Source of the DNA: Deltaproteobacteria bacterium
GTDB taxonomy: Bacteria > Desulfobacterota > Binatia > HRBIN30 > JACQVA1
Length of the DNA stretch: 64,000 nucleotides
Assembly: GCA_016178705.1 (NCBI GenBank)
Contig: JACOST010000013.1
Span: 104,080-168,079, forward strand
Reading direction: 5' to 3'
This document shows positions 1 to 8,683 of the stretch, piece after piece (position 1 is the stretch's first letter; every line of letters begins with the position of its first letter). A program made the translations under genes and the position numbers. The notes beneath the pieces were generated by a model. The model saw only the letters and a list, made by a program, of their open reading frames with translations, was not told the DNA's origin and ran no database searches.

Positions 1-873
1 CAGACCGAAATCGCGGAGCAGCCGTTCCTTGAGTGTAAGGTTTATCTCGCTCTCGTCGCCGGTGGAGGAAATGGAATAACGATAGGTCCGCCTGATGAGG
101 GTTCGTTCCATCTCCAGCGAGTGCAGGAGGAGCGGGGCGAAGAACCGCTGGTCGCTGTTGTCAGATTCGTACCACTCAAGATAGCCGAACGCCGCAGACA
201 AGACGTTGATCCCCATCTCTGATAGCGAGATGCGGGCACCGTCACGAATCCCCGAAAGCTTGCGTTCCATTTGATCGGGAAAGTGCAACGTCTGGATGAA
301 GTCGTTGAGGTGAGAATCCTTGTGCTCCTCGCCTCCTCCAGACTGAGGCAGATCGTAAGAGGGGTCAAAGCCGTTGGCTCGCGCGTACTCCGCAGGTGAC
401 AGGCTCTCGCGTGTCGGGCGCGGCTGCCAGTCAAGCTGCTGGCGCACCCGGTCCTTCAAGGCACGCTCGATCCGTTGCGCCTGCGCGGACGACTCCTCGA
501 CCTCACGCAGCTGCTCAAGAGCGCCAAGATACTCCTCGTCGCTCATGCGCGCCGCTTCAAATGCCAGAAGAAATTCGTCAGACCTCTCGTCCTCTGGTTC
601 GTCCTCGGGCTCAGGCAGAGCCGCAAACGTGAGTTTGCGGCCATCGAGAAGCTTTCCGTAGATGATGTGGGGCAGCTCGTCGATGATGCGCACGTGGGTG
701 CGTGCACGATCGGAGAATCTGAAGTTCAGCAGTCGGCTATTGTTGCGGAGATCCAGGAGCCGCCTCCTGAGGTCCGCGATTAGCTTTTCCGCCACTTCGC
801 GGCGAGCCGAGAGACGCGGACTCACGTGGTCCGCTGCAGTGGTCTCCTCTTTCCGAGTCTCGTTCTGAGTCAT
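1..873 (-). CDS. DUF4011-type helicase-like protein, N-terminal part (runs off the window)
   Basis: The open frame is unbroken from the ATG at 873 to the window edge, giving 291 codons of the N-terminus. After a short charged start it reads RRRLLDLRNNSRLLNFRFS and then ELPHIIYGKLLDGRKLTF, which is the signature start of the DUF4011 domain. In known members that domain precedes a superfamily 1 helicase and a Vsr-like nuclease domain, and such genes often sit in defence islands. The rest of the gene is outside the window, so helicase motifs cannot be seen. It is transcribed towards the left edge and its 215-base upstream gap separates it from the hemerythrin gene. Family assignment is fairly secure; a defence role is inference. 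Confidence 0.7.
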   Translation of the reverse strand, partial: MTQNETRKEETTAADHVSPRLSARREVAEKLIADLRRRLLDLRNNSRLLNFRFSDRARTHVRIIDELPHIIYGKLLDGRKLTFAALPEPEDEPEDERSDEFLLAFEAARMSDEEYLGALEQLREVEESSAQAQRIERALKDRVRQQLDWQPRPTRESLSPAEYARANGFDPSYDLPQSGGGEEHKDSHLNDFIQTLHFPDQMERKLSGIRDGARISLSEMGINVLSAAFGYLEWYESDNSDQRFFAPLLLHSLEMERTLIRRTYRYSISSTGDESEINLTLKERLLRDFGL

Positions 874-1088
874 CCGGCGTCCGAGTTCAAGCAACCGACG
901 CGAAAGTTGGCACGGTTGAAAACCCGCACGGTCTCTTGGGAGGCCGGGCGGAGTCGCTGCTCGATGTTGTCAAAGATGCGCGGCAATCACGTTCTCCTTA
1001 CTCACACGACGGCAGTCCCTTACCACAGGTGTTGCCCTGGAGGACACGAGTTGGACAGGAAACGGTCAGTCGCAACCGACGACGCCCG

Positions 1089-1595
1089 TCACCCGCTCGC
1101 GTCGACCAACTCGTAGCCGCCGCGCGCCAAGGCGCGACGTGTGGCGTCCATTATCTGCGGGCCGTCGACGTGCTTGGCGACCGGCACATCCGGCGCCTTT
1201 CGCAATCGCTCGACGATCGCGTCTAGTTCTCCGCCGGCGAGTTGTTCGCAGACCTCGTAGAGGCCGCTCGGACCTTCCTCGATGATGTTGTGCTGCTCGA
1301 AGATGACCCGCAACGTGGCGATGATCTGCGGTGTCGGGCTCGGCACCATCAAGGCTGCGATCGCACCATGATCGCGGCGAAGCGTGGCCGCGACCGGCAA
1401 CGGCTCACCGCCACGCCAGCGTTGCGCCGCGGGCAGCAGTATCTTCTCTTCCATGCCGATGTGCTTGAGCAGCCCGGCGCGGAATTCTGCGTAGGGCACC
1501 GGGTCGATCACGCCGGGGCGCGCGGTCGCGTTCGCCAGCAACGCTTCGAGCCGTCGATGGTCATCGGCGAGGAAGCGATACAGCGGTCCGGACAC
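1089..1595 (-). CDS. hemerythrin HHE cation-binding domain protein
   Basis: This 168-residue soluble protein has the helical hemerythrin pattern. Candidate di-iron ligands are H13 in DDHRRLE, H45 and E48-E49 in LKHIGMEEK, the H of RRDHGAIAAL and the H/E of EQHNIIEEGP. Such domains bind oxygen, iron or nitric oxide, or act as redox sensors; the exact role here is unknown. The start is GTG, with an AGGAAC sequence about seven bases upstream. It begins 30 bases after the DAHP synthase stop codon on the same strand, so the two genes may be cotranscribed. Confidence 0.8.
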   Translation of the reverse strand: MSGPLYRFLADDHRRLEALLANATARPGVIDPVPYAEFRAGLLKHIGMEEKILLPAAQRWRGGEPLPVAATLRRDHGAIAALMVPSPTPQIIATLRVIFEQHNIIEEGPSGLYEVCEQLAGGELDAIVERLRKAPDVPVAKHVDGPQIMDATRRALARGGYELVDASG

Positions 1596-1625
1596 CAGCG
1601 TTCCTGCGCCAATGCAGATGAAACA

Positions 1626-2744
1626 CTAGCTCGGTCGCATCTGCTCGCGCAGCTTGCAGCGCTCGAGGTACGTGCGCCGCACCAGTTCGGCGTCGCGCAC
1701 GAAGTGTTCGAGTTCATTGATCAGCAGTGCCTGCGGCCCGTCACACAGCGCCTGCTCGGGACGCGGATGGAAGTCGACCAGCACCATGTTGGCGCCGGCA
1801 ATGATCCCCTGAGCGGTCACATGCAGGATATCCAGCAGACCGTCGGGCGCGGCTTCTTTCTTGCCGACCGAGTGCGACGGATCAATGCACACCGGCACGC
1901 GCGTCAGCCGGCGCACCACCGGCACGTGGGCGAAGTCGACGAAGTTGCGGTGCGGGTCGCCGAGGTTGGTCTTCATGCCGCGCAGGCAGAAGACGATGCG
2001 ATGATTGCCGCTGGTGGCGATATACTCGCAGGCGTTGAGCGACTCGTCGAGCGTGATGCCCATGCCGCGCTTGAACATCACCGGGAAGTCGTGTTGCTGC
2101 CCGACGGTCTTGAGTAACTCGAAGTTCTGCGCGTTGCGGGTCCCAATCTGCAGCATCACGCCAGTCGGATCGCCCGCGGCCTTGAGCGCGTCGCGAATCT
2201 CGTCGACCTGCGACTCGTGGGTGATTTCCATCGCCACGACTTTGATCCCGTACTTGCCGGCGAGCTCGAACAAGTACGGCAGGCAGGCCTTGCCGTGCCC
2301 CTGGAAGTCGTAGGGGCTGGTGCGCGGCTTGTACGCACCGGCCCGCGTGGTGGTGATGCCGAGGCCTTTGAGCGCACGGAACATCAGCTCGGTGTTCTCG
2401 GGAGAGTCGACCGCGCACAATCCCGGAAAGAGATGGAAGGTGTCTTGACCGAAGTGCACGCCGTTGTACTCGAACCCGATCGCCTCGGCCTGGCCCTGGT
2501 GTCGGCCGATCGCGCGATAGCGCTCTCGGATCCGTATCACCTTCTCGACCGCTGGAAACTCTTCGAACGGTTCGAGCGGAATCGTGCTGGTCGAGCCGAG
2601 CAAGTAGATCTCCGTCAACACGCGCAACGCGCCTTGAATCTTGCGCACCTCGGCGTGGACATCGGGGTAGCGCGCGGCCATTTGAATCACCTGCTTGACC
2701 TCGGGTGACTCCGGCAGGACGTCGTCCTTCATTACAATGATCAT
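1626..2744 (-). CDS. aroF: 3-deoxy-7-phosphoheptulonate synthase (DAHP synthase)
   Basis: It condenses phosphoenolpyruvate with erythrose 4-phosphate, the first step of the shikimate pathway. The 372-residue protein has an N-terminal ferredoxin-like segment of about 95 residues (MIIVMKDD...) followed by the KDO8P/DAHP synthase barrel. Diagnostic stretches are GAYKPRTSPYDFQG, QIGTRNAQNF, FKRGMG and IDPSHSVGKK. The N-terminal extension places it in the class I beta group, where that domain often serves feedback control. ATG start with a GGAG sequence upstream. The length matches the family. Confidence 0.93.
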   Translation of the reverse strand: MIIVMKDDVLPESPEVKQVIQMAARYPDVHAEVRKIQGALRVLTEIYLLGSTSTIPLEPFEEFPAVEKVIRIRERYRAIGRHQGQAEAIGFEYNGVHFGQDTFHLFPGLCAVDSPENTELMFRALKGLGITTTRAGAYKPRTSPYDFQGHGKACLPYLFELAGKYGIKVVAMEITHESQVDEIRDALKAAGDPTGVMLQIGTRNAQNFELLKTVGQQHDFPVMFKRGMGITLDESLNACEYIATSGNHRIVFCLRGMKTNLGDPHRNFVDFAHVPVVRRLTRVPVCIDPSHSVGKKEAAPDGLLDILHVTAQGIIAGANMVLVDFHPRPEQALCDGPQALLINELEHFVRDAELVRRTYLERCKLREQMRPS

Positions 2745-2832
2745 GCGGCACTCCAGTCTTCGGTGTGCTGATTAGGGCTCTTCGCCGCCGGAGGCAAGCT
2801 GGGCGACCGCCCGCAGACGGTCATCTCGCCGG

Positions 2833-3261
2833 CTATTTCGGCGAAGCGGTGGTCGGCGGTTGGACGAAGTCGACGCTGTCGAGCATGAGGAAGCGCGCGT
2901 TGGGGTCGAGACGCACGTAGCCCTTGATCGTGACTTGTTGGCGCGGGGAGACGGAGACGAAGCGCTTGATCGCGGTGTTCTGACCGCCAATCTGAAATTT
3001 CACCTTGTACGGCGCGACGGCCGCGTCGATATCGAGTGATGTGGTGGGGCCACTCAAGACGCTCAGCTTGAGCACGGATAGTTGGTATTTCTCGCCTTCG
3101 TAGACAACGACCCACGAAAACTCCGGCCGGATCCCTTCCACCTGCTCGCCGACGTAGGCGACCATGCGCACCGGAATCGGTCCCCCTTGGCGCGGCCGCG
3201 CCTCGCTCGCACTTGCAGCCAGCAGCGTCAGCACGCAGACAATCCGAAAAGTCTTCGACAT
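2833..3261 (-). CDS. secreted protein of unknown function
   Basis: The chosen ATG at 3261 gives 142 residues and follows a strong GGAGGGG ribosome site; a longer reading from a TTG at 3330 lacks one. The first 20 or so residues (MSKTFRIVCVLTLLAASAS) form a signal peptide. The mature part is rich in beta strands, and its end (VTIKGYVRLDPNARF...) looks like an OB-fold, though this is only a visual impression. It lies downstream of the FecR-TPR-lipoprotein genes on the same strand, separated by 93 bases, so it may belong to that envelope group. I do not recognise the family. Confidence 0.6.
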   Translation of the reverse strand: MSKTFRIVCVLTLLAASASEARPRQGGPIPVRMVAYVGEQVEGIRPEFSWVVVYEGEKYQLSVLKLSVLSGPTTSLDIDAAVAPYKVKFQIGGQNTAIKRFVSVSPRQQVTIKGYVRLDPNARFLMLDSVDFVQPPTTASPK

Positions 3262-3354
3262 CTCCAGTTCCCCCCTCCGACGGTTCTCCAACGACCGCGA
3301 TCCGGACGCAAGGGGCGGACAACACCGCAACGGTTCGGTCGGATGGAGCGCGGA

Positions 3355-4239
3355 CTAGAAGTCCACACCGACTTGGCCGGCTTGGCTCCGGACGATCGGC
3401 AAGGATTGATTCACCAGATCGCTGGGGTCACGCAGTCGTTCGCGTTCGGAGATCGCCTCCGCGCGAGTCAGCGGCGCGTCGGGATTCGCCGGCGCGGCGG
3501 GCGGGAGCGGCAGGGTGCCAACGCGGTCTTCGGGTGGCAACGCGGCCCCGGTCAGCAGCGGGTGATCGACCGTCTGGCTTTCCGGTAAACCGGCGCCGAC
3601 GAACTCGAGCCCCTCGAGGTACAGGCGGAAGGCGTCATCGTCGAGACGACGGGGCGCAGTTGGAAACTGTCCCCGCGCCACCGTGGCCAACTCGCGCTCG
3701 GTAACAAAGACGACATGCCCGGCGCGATCGAGGACGCTATGAACCCGCGCACGGCCACCGACGCCAACAACCTCACTCACGTCCGCAACTGGATCGAAGC
3801 GCAGCACGAACTCGGTGCCGCGGACGCCCACGATCGCATTCGGACTCTCGATCTCGTAGGACGAACCCGGCTGCTGGTAGCCGTCGTTCACAATCGCGCG
3901 GACCTTGCCGCGGAGAATCCGCATCAGCGAGCGGAACACGCCCGGCTCCGGATCGAAGACCAGTTGATCGACGATCAGTTCCGTGTTGTCACCGATGATC
4001 AGCACGCTCTCGTCCCGGAAGACAACTCGCATGCGTCCCGGCGAGCCGGTGCGCAGCTGATCGCCTTGCTCGACCGCTGCGCCGATGGTTGCGGGCGACC
4101 ACTCGCCGCCGCGCCCAACCTCCGCCTGCCCTTCGAGGTCGGCAATGGTGCCAACCTGCGTGCCAACGGTCTGCGCGGCCACGCGCACGGCGAGGCACAA
4201 GAATAGGCACATCAACAGGCCACGTCGCATGGGTCGCAT
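3355..4239 (-). CDS. FecR-domain secreted protein
   Basis: This 294-residue protein has a signal peptide (MRPMRRGLLMCLFLCLAVRV) and then a FecR domain at about residues 25-190. The domain shows the usual pattern: VGTIADLEGQAEV, GDQLRTGSPGRMRVVFRDES, and ESPNAIVGVRGTEF. FecR domains of this stand-alone type are periplasmic or surface modules without a paired anti-sigma helix, and none is seen here. The gene starts two bases after the stop of the TPR/barrel gene, so the two are surely cotranscribed. FecR-TPR-barrel sets are common in deltaproteobacterial envelopes; the ligand is unknown. Confidence 0.82.
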   Translation of the reverse strand: MRPMRRGLLMCLFLCLAVRVAAQTVGTQVGTIADLEGQAEVGRGGEWSPATIGAAVEQGDQLRTGSPGRMRVVFRDESVLIIGDNTELIVDQLVFDPEPGVFRSLMRILRGKVRAIVNDGYQQPGSSYEIESPNAIVGVRGTEFVLRFDPVADVSEVVGVGGRARVHSVLDRAGHVVFVTERELATVARGQFPTAPRRLDDDAFRLYLEGLEFVGAGLPESQTVDHPLLTGAALPPEDRVGTLPLPPAAPANPDAPLTRAEAISERERLRDPSDLVNQSLPIVRSQAGQVGVDF

Positions 4240-4241
4240 GG

Positions 4242-5735
4242 CTAGAATCTCGCTCGTAACGACACCGAACCGATGTTCCGGTTGTAGTTGAAGTCGGGAT
4301 CGTTCGAGTCGTTGAACGTACCGAAATACCCCAGCAGCCCACTCACGTGTGGAGTGATCGGATACTCCACCACGGCGGTAATGTCATGTTCGTTGTCGAC
4401 CCGGCCGTTGCTCGCGCCGTCGTAGTCTTCGTGGCGGTAGGCGTAGAACAGATCGCTGCTGAATCCATACGGGAACGTCCAGCCCAGCCCGGTCATGACC
4501 TCGTTGCCATCGTAACCGTAGCGGTCACCCTGCGAATGGCTCGGATCGTTGCGATCGAACTGATAGCCGAACAACACGTAGCGCCCGACCGCACCGAGGG
4601 CGAAGATCTCACGGATCGCAGGTGCGTAGTCGATGGAACTATTCTGGGTCTCAAACGGCTGCTGTAGGAAGTCCTGCCACCGCAACCGAAAGGCAAACTG
4701 CGTGCGGCCAAAATCGCCGCTGGGCACTTCTAGCCAGGGCGACGCAGTGACGGCGGACAGGAAGCGCGTAGTGTCGAGCAGGTAGAAGTCGTAGTACGCG
4801 AGGAAGCCCGCGCGCGCTTCGCCGAACGCCCCAACGAGTTGCAAGGTTGGCCGGTGGTCTTGCAGATCGAACTGGGTCAGGTTGAAGTACAGGCTCTGGT
4901 AGAAGTCGTACCCAAGAGACAGTTGCACCTGTTGCCCGCGCCACACCACGGCATTGCCACCGACGGATGCGAACGCACTTCCATCGGCTTGCCGCGTGAT
5001 ACCCGCCGCCGTCGCGATCGCGTCGTCCGTCGGAGCCAAGACCACGTTGCTGTCGTACTGAAAGCCAGCTTCCGCGAAGACTTCGGTAGCCGGTCGCTCG
5101 CCGGCGCGCAGTCGCCGCAGCAGCGCGGCGGCTTCCCGACCCATTTCTGAATTGGGGCTCTCGGCAGCGACTGCGTCGAAGTGACGTTCGGCCCCGGGCC
5201 AATTCGAATCTTGGTAGTCGGCGATGCCTTGATAGTAGTGGACCGGCACAGCCAGGGCGGGATCGTGCGCGAGCGCCCGCTGCCATTGCGCGCGCGCGGC
5301 CCGTCGATCGCCGAGACGGAGATGGGCGATGCCGAGGAACAACGAGGCAGAGGCTTCTGCCTCGGGAATGCGCTGCCCGCGTTCGAGTAGCGGAATGGCT
5401 TCCGCGGGGTCGCCGGCCTGCACCAGCGCCACTCCCAACTCGAGCGCCGCTTGATCCATGTCGGGACGCACGTGTAGCACCGCCCGTAGATCAGCCACCG
5501 CGGCGGCGTGGTTGCCCAGGCGACCAAAGGTGACGCCGCGATAGTATCGGGCGTACACGTCCTCCGGGTCGGCGCGTGCCGCCTGCTCGAACAACGTGAG
5601 CGCCGCGGCGTAGTTGTGGGCGTGGAAGGCAACCAATCCTTGCGAGTAGACGCGCTCCGACTCTTCCGAGCCGAACGCCGTGGCACCGTTCAAGAGACAC
5701 AGGGCGATCAAAAGAAAAATGACTCGCCGCCTCAT
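4242..5735 (-). CDS. TPR-repeat outer-membrane beta-barrel protein
   Basis: The 497-residue protein starts with a signal peptide (MRRRVIFLLIALCLLNGATAF). Five or six tetratricopeptide repeats follow at about residues 28-215 (for example YSQGLVAFHAHNYAAALTLFEQAARADP and VHYYQGIADYQDSNWPGAERHFDAVA). The C-terminal half, from about residue 220, alternates short aromatic strands and ends in F (NRNIGSVSLRARF), as outer-membrane barrels do. The arrangement resembles Slam-like or curli-type exporters with periplasmic TPRs. Its ATG overlaps the stop of the lipoprotein gene by four bases (ATGA), and the FecR gene follows after two bases. The three genes look like one assembly or export unit. Confidence 0.8.
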   Translation of the reverse strand: MRRRVIFLLIALCLLNGATAFGSEESERVYSQGLVAFHAHNYAAALTLFEQAARADPEDVYARYYRGVTFGRLGNHAAAVADLRAVLHVRPDMDQAALELGVALVQAGDPAEAIPLLERGQRIPEAEASASLFLGIAHLRLGDRRAARAQWQRALAHDPALAVPVHYYQGIADYQDSNWPGAERHFDAVAAESPNSEMGREAAALLRRLRAGERPATEVFAEAGFQYDSNVVLAPTDDAIATAAGITRQADGSAFASVGGNAVVWRGQQVQLSLGYDFYQSLYFNLTQFDLQDHRPTLQLVGAFGEARAGFLAYYDFYLLDTTRFLSAVTASPWLEVPSGDFGRTQFAFRLRWQDFLQQPFETQNSSIDYAPAIREIFALGAVGRYVLFGYQFDRNDPSHSQGDRYGYDGNEVMTGLGWTFPYGFSSDLFYAYRHEDYDGASNGRVDNEHDITAVVEYPITPHVSGLLGYFGTFNDSNDPDFNYNRNIGSVSLRARF

Positions 5736-7465
5736 GGCGCCCCCGCGGTGACGACCACCTCGCCGGCGCGACAGCCGGCCGGGAACACCTGCTCGAGTGG
5801 ATCGACATACTGACCACCAAGGCAGCGAAGGACGACGCGACTGCCCGGTGGAACTCCCGCGTCAATCGCCACCCGGCACGTATAGACCACGCTGTCGTCG
5901 GCGATTGGGTTGAGCGTCACCAACGCCGCGCTGACTCCCTGGCAATCGGTGGCGGGCTGACAACCCGACGGACGGAACGCAAAATCGGCGACCAGGCCTG
6001 CGCTCGCGGTGCAATCAGGTGATCCGGCTGCCGTGGCCGCGATCGCGACGCCGGCACCGGCGGGTTCACTGATGATCTGATTCTGCGTACCGAGCACGGC
6101 GGTCCCGAGAGTCAGGAGCCGCACGGCTACAGTGACACGCGAGTCGGGTGCGCCGGTGACCGAACCCACTGCGATCGTCACGATGGCCGGGGTCTCCGTG
6201 GGCGTGCGCGTCGGCGTGAGCGACGGAGTGCGAGTGGGAGTTTGCGTGGGCGTCGTCGTTGGCGTGGCGGTGGGTGTGGCAGGGGCAGTGGCCGTCGATG
6301 TGTGAGTAGGCGTGGCGGTTGGTGAAGTGGTGAACGTCGCGGTGAAGCTATGTGTTGGGGTGACTGTAGGGGTCCGTGTTGGCGTTAGAGTCGGCGTCGC
6401 AGCCAGAGTGGCCGTGAGGGTGTTCGACGCAGTAAAGACCGGAGTCGGGCTTGCGGTCGGCGTGGTCGTGGGCATTGAGGTGAGTGTAGTGCTCGGGGCA
6501 AGCGTAGCGCTCGCAGTCGGCGTCGCCACAGGCTCCGTCGGTGTCGCCGTGCCGTCCACTACCGCGAACGGGTAGAAAAAGTTCAGTGCCCGCGCCGGCG
6601 ACGCGAGGTTGCGCGCTTGAGCCTGCAGTGTGGCGTCGCCGCTCACGATCTCGACCGGTTCGCCTTCGACGATGAATCCACTCACCTGCAACGCACTGCC
6701 CGCACTGCACGGCTGCGCGGAGCCGTCCGCGCATGGGACCAGCGTACGCAGCCTGACAGCGGACTCGCTCCCACCATCGGGCGTCACAGCGAGCGCAATC
6801 GAGTTCGCATCGACTCCCGTGACGGCATCGGCGACGGTGAGCTGAATCGATACCGGCCGCACTGCGGAGCCGTGCGGGACCGGCTGCGCCGTCACCACGA
6901 ACGGGACGGCGGGAATATCGATTGAGCCGACTTCAGTGAGCGCTCCGGGTGCGACATCGAAGCTCTTCGCATCGCTCTCAAAACTCGGCGAAGCGAGACG
7001 AGTCGGATCGCACGGCAGCCCGACATCGACCGGATCGGTTGCGCACTGCGTATTGTCCTCGCCGGCCACGGGAGCGAAATCTGTCGCGAACCCGGCGACG
7101 GAGATCACCGCCGCGCCATTGGCGATGCTGTCGAGCACGACACGCCGTGCCGGCAGTGACGACGATACGGCAAGACAGCACCGTCCCTTCTGCGTGTCGA
7201 GCACGATGCGCACGGTCCGTACCGACGGTGGAATCTGCGTACCGAAGCCGCCGTCGGCGGCGCGCTCGCGCATCGGTGCACCGCTGACGAAGGCCGCCGT
7301 GCCGTCGGCCGCACGCGGCTGCTCCCACAAGGCGTGCAAGCTAATCCGGCCACGATCTTCGCGCCCGGGCGCGCCGCCGCCCCCGCAGGCGCTCAGCCCC
7401 AGCGCCGTCGCACTGGTGAGCAGCGTGAGCGTTGTCATGAGTCGAATGTGTCGAGCCACCAGCAT
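5732..7465 (-). CDS. lipoprotein with Thr-Pro linker and cohesin-like domain
   Basis: The ATG at 7465 gives 577 residues; a TTG start at 7510 would add 15 residues before the signal peptide and is less likely. The lipobox is LSAC followed by GGGG, so the mature protein should be membrane anchored. About residues 300-425 form a low-complexity linker of TPT/TATPT repeats. The C-terminal 145 residues begin AVGSVTGAPDSRVTVAVRLL, the typical opening of a cohesin or related docking domain. The gene overlaps the TPR/barrel gene by four bases. A candidate -35 box (TTGACA at 7510-7505) sits just upstream. The cohesin assignment is by eye and needs a profile search. Confidence 0.7.
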   Translation of the reverse strand: MLVARHIRLMTTLTLLTSATALGLSACGGGGAPGREDRGRISLHALWEQPRAADGTAAFVSGAPMRERAADGGFGTQIPPSVRTVRIVLDTQKGRCCLAVSSSLPARRVVLDSIANGAAVISVAGFATDFAPVAGEDNTQCATDPVDVGLPCDPTRLASPSFESDAKSFDVAPGALTEVGSIDIPAVPFVVTAQPVPHGSAVRPVSIQLTVADAVTGVDANSIALAVTPDGGSESAVRLRTLVPCADGSAQPCSAGSALQVSGFIVEGEPVEIVSGDATLQAQARNLASPARALNFFYPFAVVDGTATPTEPVATPTASATLAPSTTLTSMPTTTPTASPTPVFTASNTLTATLAATPTLTPTRTPTVTPTHSFTATFTTSPTATPTHTSTATAPATPTATPTTTPTQTPTRTPSLTPTRTPTETPAIVTIAVGSVTGAPDSRVTVAVRLLTLGTAVLGTQNQIISEPAGAGVAIAATAAGSPDCTASAGLVADFAFRPSGCQPATDCQGVSAALVTLNPIADDSVVYTCRVAIDAGVPPGSRVVLRCLGGQYVDPLEQVFPAGCRAGEVVVTAGAP

Positions 7466-7599
7466 GCGAAACGGTCCGCCCCTGTACTCTTCATGGCGTT
7501 CCGCTGTCAAGAAGAAAAAAACGACACGTGAGGGTTTACAACTGACCGTGAGTTGCGCTACAGGCCCGCGACGTTGTCAGCTCTGAACTGCACGCAAGC

Positions 7600-8676
7600 A
7601 TGCGAATCATCAAAGACAAACTGCGGAGCGACACGCCTCGTTCGCGACCAACTGCGGCGCGCCTATGCGCCCTCGCACTGCTCATCGTGCAGGCGGCCGG
7701 GCGCGCCGCGGCTCAGCCGACGACGGAAGCCACGGCATCGATACTGGTATTTCCGAAAGTGCTCGCGTCGGCCGCGCGCGAAACCCTGATTCAGATTACC
7801 AACACCTCCAACTCGCTGGCCTTGGCGCGCTGTTTCTATGTGAACGCGGCAAGTTCAACCGTGTCCGCGTTCACCATCACCCTGACCCGGCAACAGCCGA
7901 CTCATTGGGTCGCCTCATTGGGGCGACCGCTCGATCCCACGGATCCGCAATGTTCGTCAACGAGCAACGCGTGCAACGCCGCCGGCCTCGATCCCGGCTC
8001 CGTGCCGGCGTTCGCTGCAGATTTCCAAGGGGAGTTGCTGTGTGTGCAAGTGTCCGCCAGCGGCGAGCCCATTGGCGGCAACAGCTTGAGCGGCCAGGCG
8101 ACGCTGACGGACCTGAACACGGGCGACATCACGCAATACAGCGCGGTCGGCCTGAAAGGCACCGCGTTCGCCGGGTCGACCGGCAATACACTCCCGCTCG
8201 ACAACTCACAGTTCATTTCTGGCCAGTACGACGCATGCCCGAACAGTTGGAACCTGAATCACTTCGCGGCCGGCGCCGTCGACGATCTCGCTGGTGCCGG
8301 GTCCGACGTGCAGACCGAGATCACGGTGATTCCTTGTACGCAGGATCTGAGCGGATTTGCGCCGACCGGGATCACGCTACAGTTTTCGATAACCAACGAG
8401 TTCGAGCAACTGTTCATGGCCACGACAATCGCTACGGGCTTGGTGACGGTCTCCCTCGCCAGCATAGACGCTGGGCTTACACTCGCCAACCTCGGCACGC
8501 CGACCGCCCGGACGCAGATCACACCGACGGAGCAGGGCGTCATCATCGTTGGTGAGGAGATCCGGACGTCGCCAGGCCCCGGCCCCATCTCGACCTCGGC
8601 CGCCGTCAACTTGCATCACGAAGGGACGCGCCGCAATGGTGTGGCGCCGATCGACGTGATCGTGCTGCCGAACTGA
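7600..8676 (+). CDS. secreted protein, tandem family copy 1
   Basis: This 358-residue protein has a signal peptide ending near GRAAAQ and then the family opening TTEATASILVFPKVLASAARETLIQIT. Other shared marks are a CFYV near residue 87, a central GELLCVQV, a YDACPNSWNLNHFA segment, an ITVIPC and FSITNEFEQ. It ends with an NLHHEG...IVLP tail. It is the first of four genes in a row that share this plan. The fold looks like an all-beta secreted domain with conserved cysteines. I do not know the function. It is divergent from the lipoprotein operon across a 134-base gap. Confidence 0.72.
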   Translation: MRIIKDKLRSDTPRSRPTAARLCALALLIVQAAGRAAAQPTTEATASILVFPKVLASAARETLIQITNTSNSLALARCFYVNAASSTVSAFTITLTRQQPTHWVASLGRPLDPTDPQCSSTSNACNAAGLDPGSVPAFAADFQGELLCVQVSASGEPIGGNSLSGQATLTDLNTGDITQYSAVGLKGTAFAGSTGNTLPLDNSQFISGQYDACPNSWNLNHFAAGAVDDLAGAGSDVQTEITVIPCTQDLSGFAPTGITLQFSITNEFEQLFMATTIATGLVTVSLASIDAGLTLANLGTPTARTQITPTEQGVIIVGEEIRTSPGPGPISTSAAVNLHHEGTRRNGVAPIDVIVLPN

Positions 8677-8683
8677 CTCTCGA

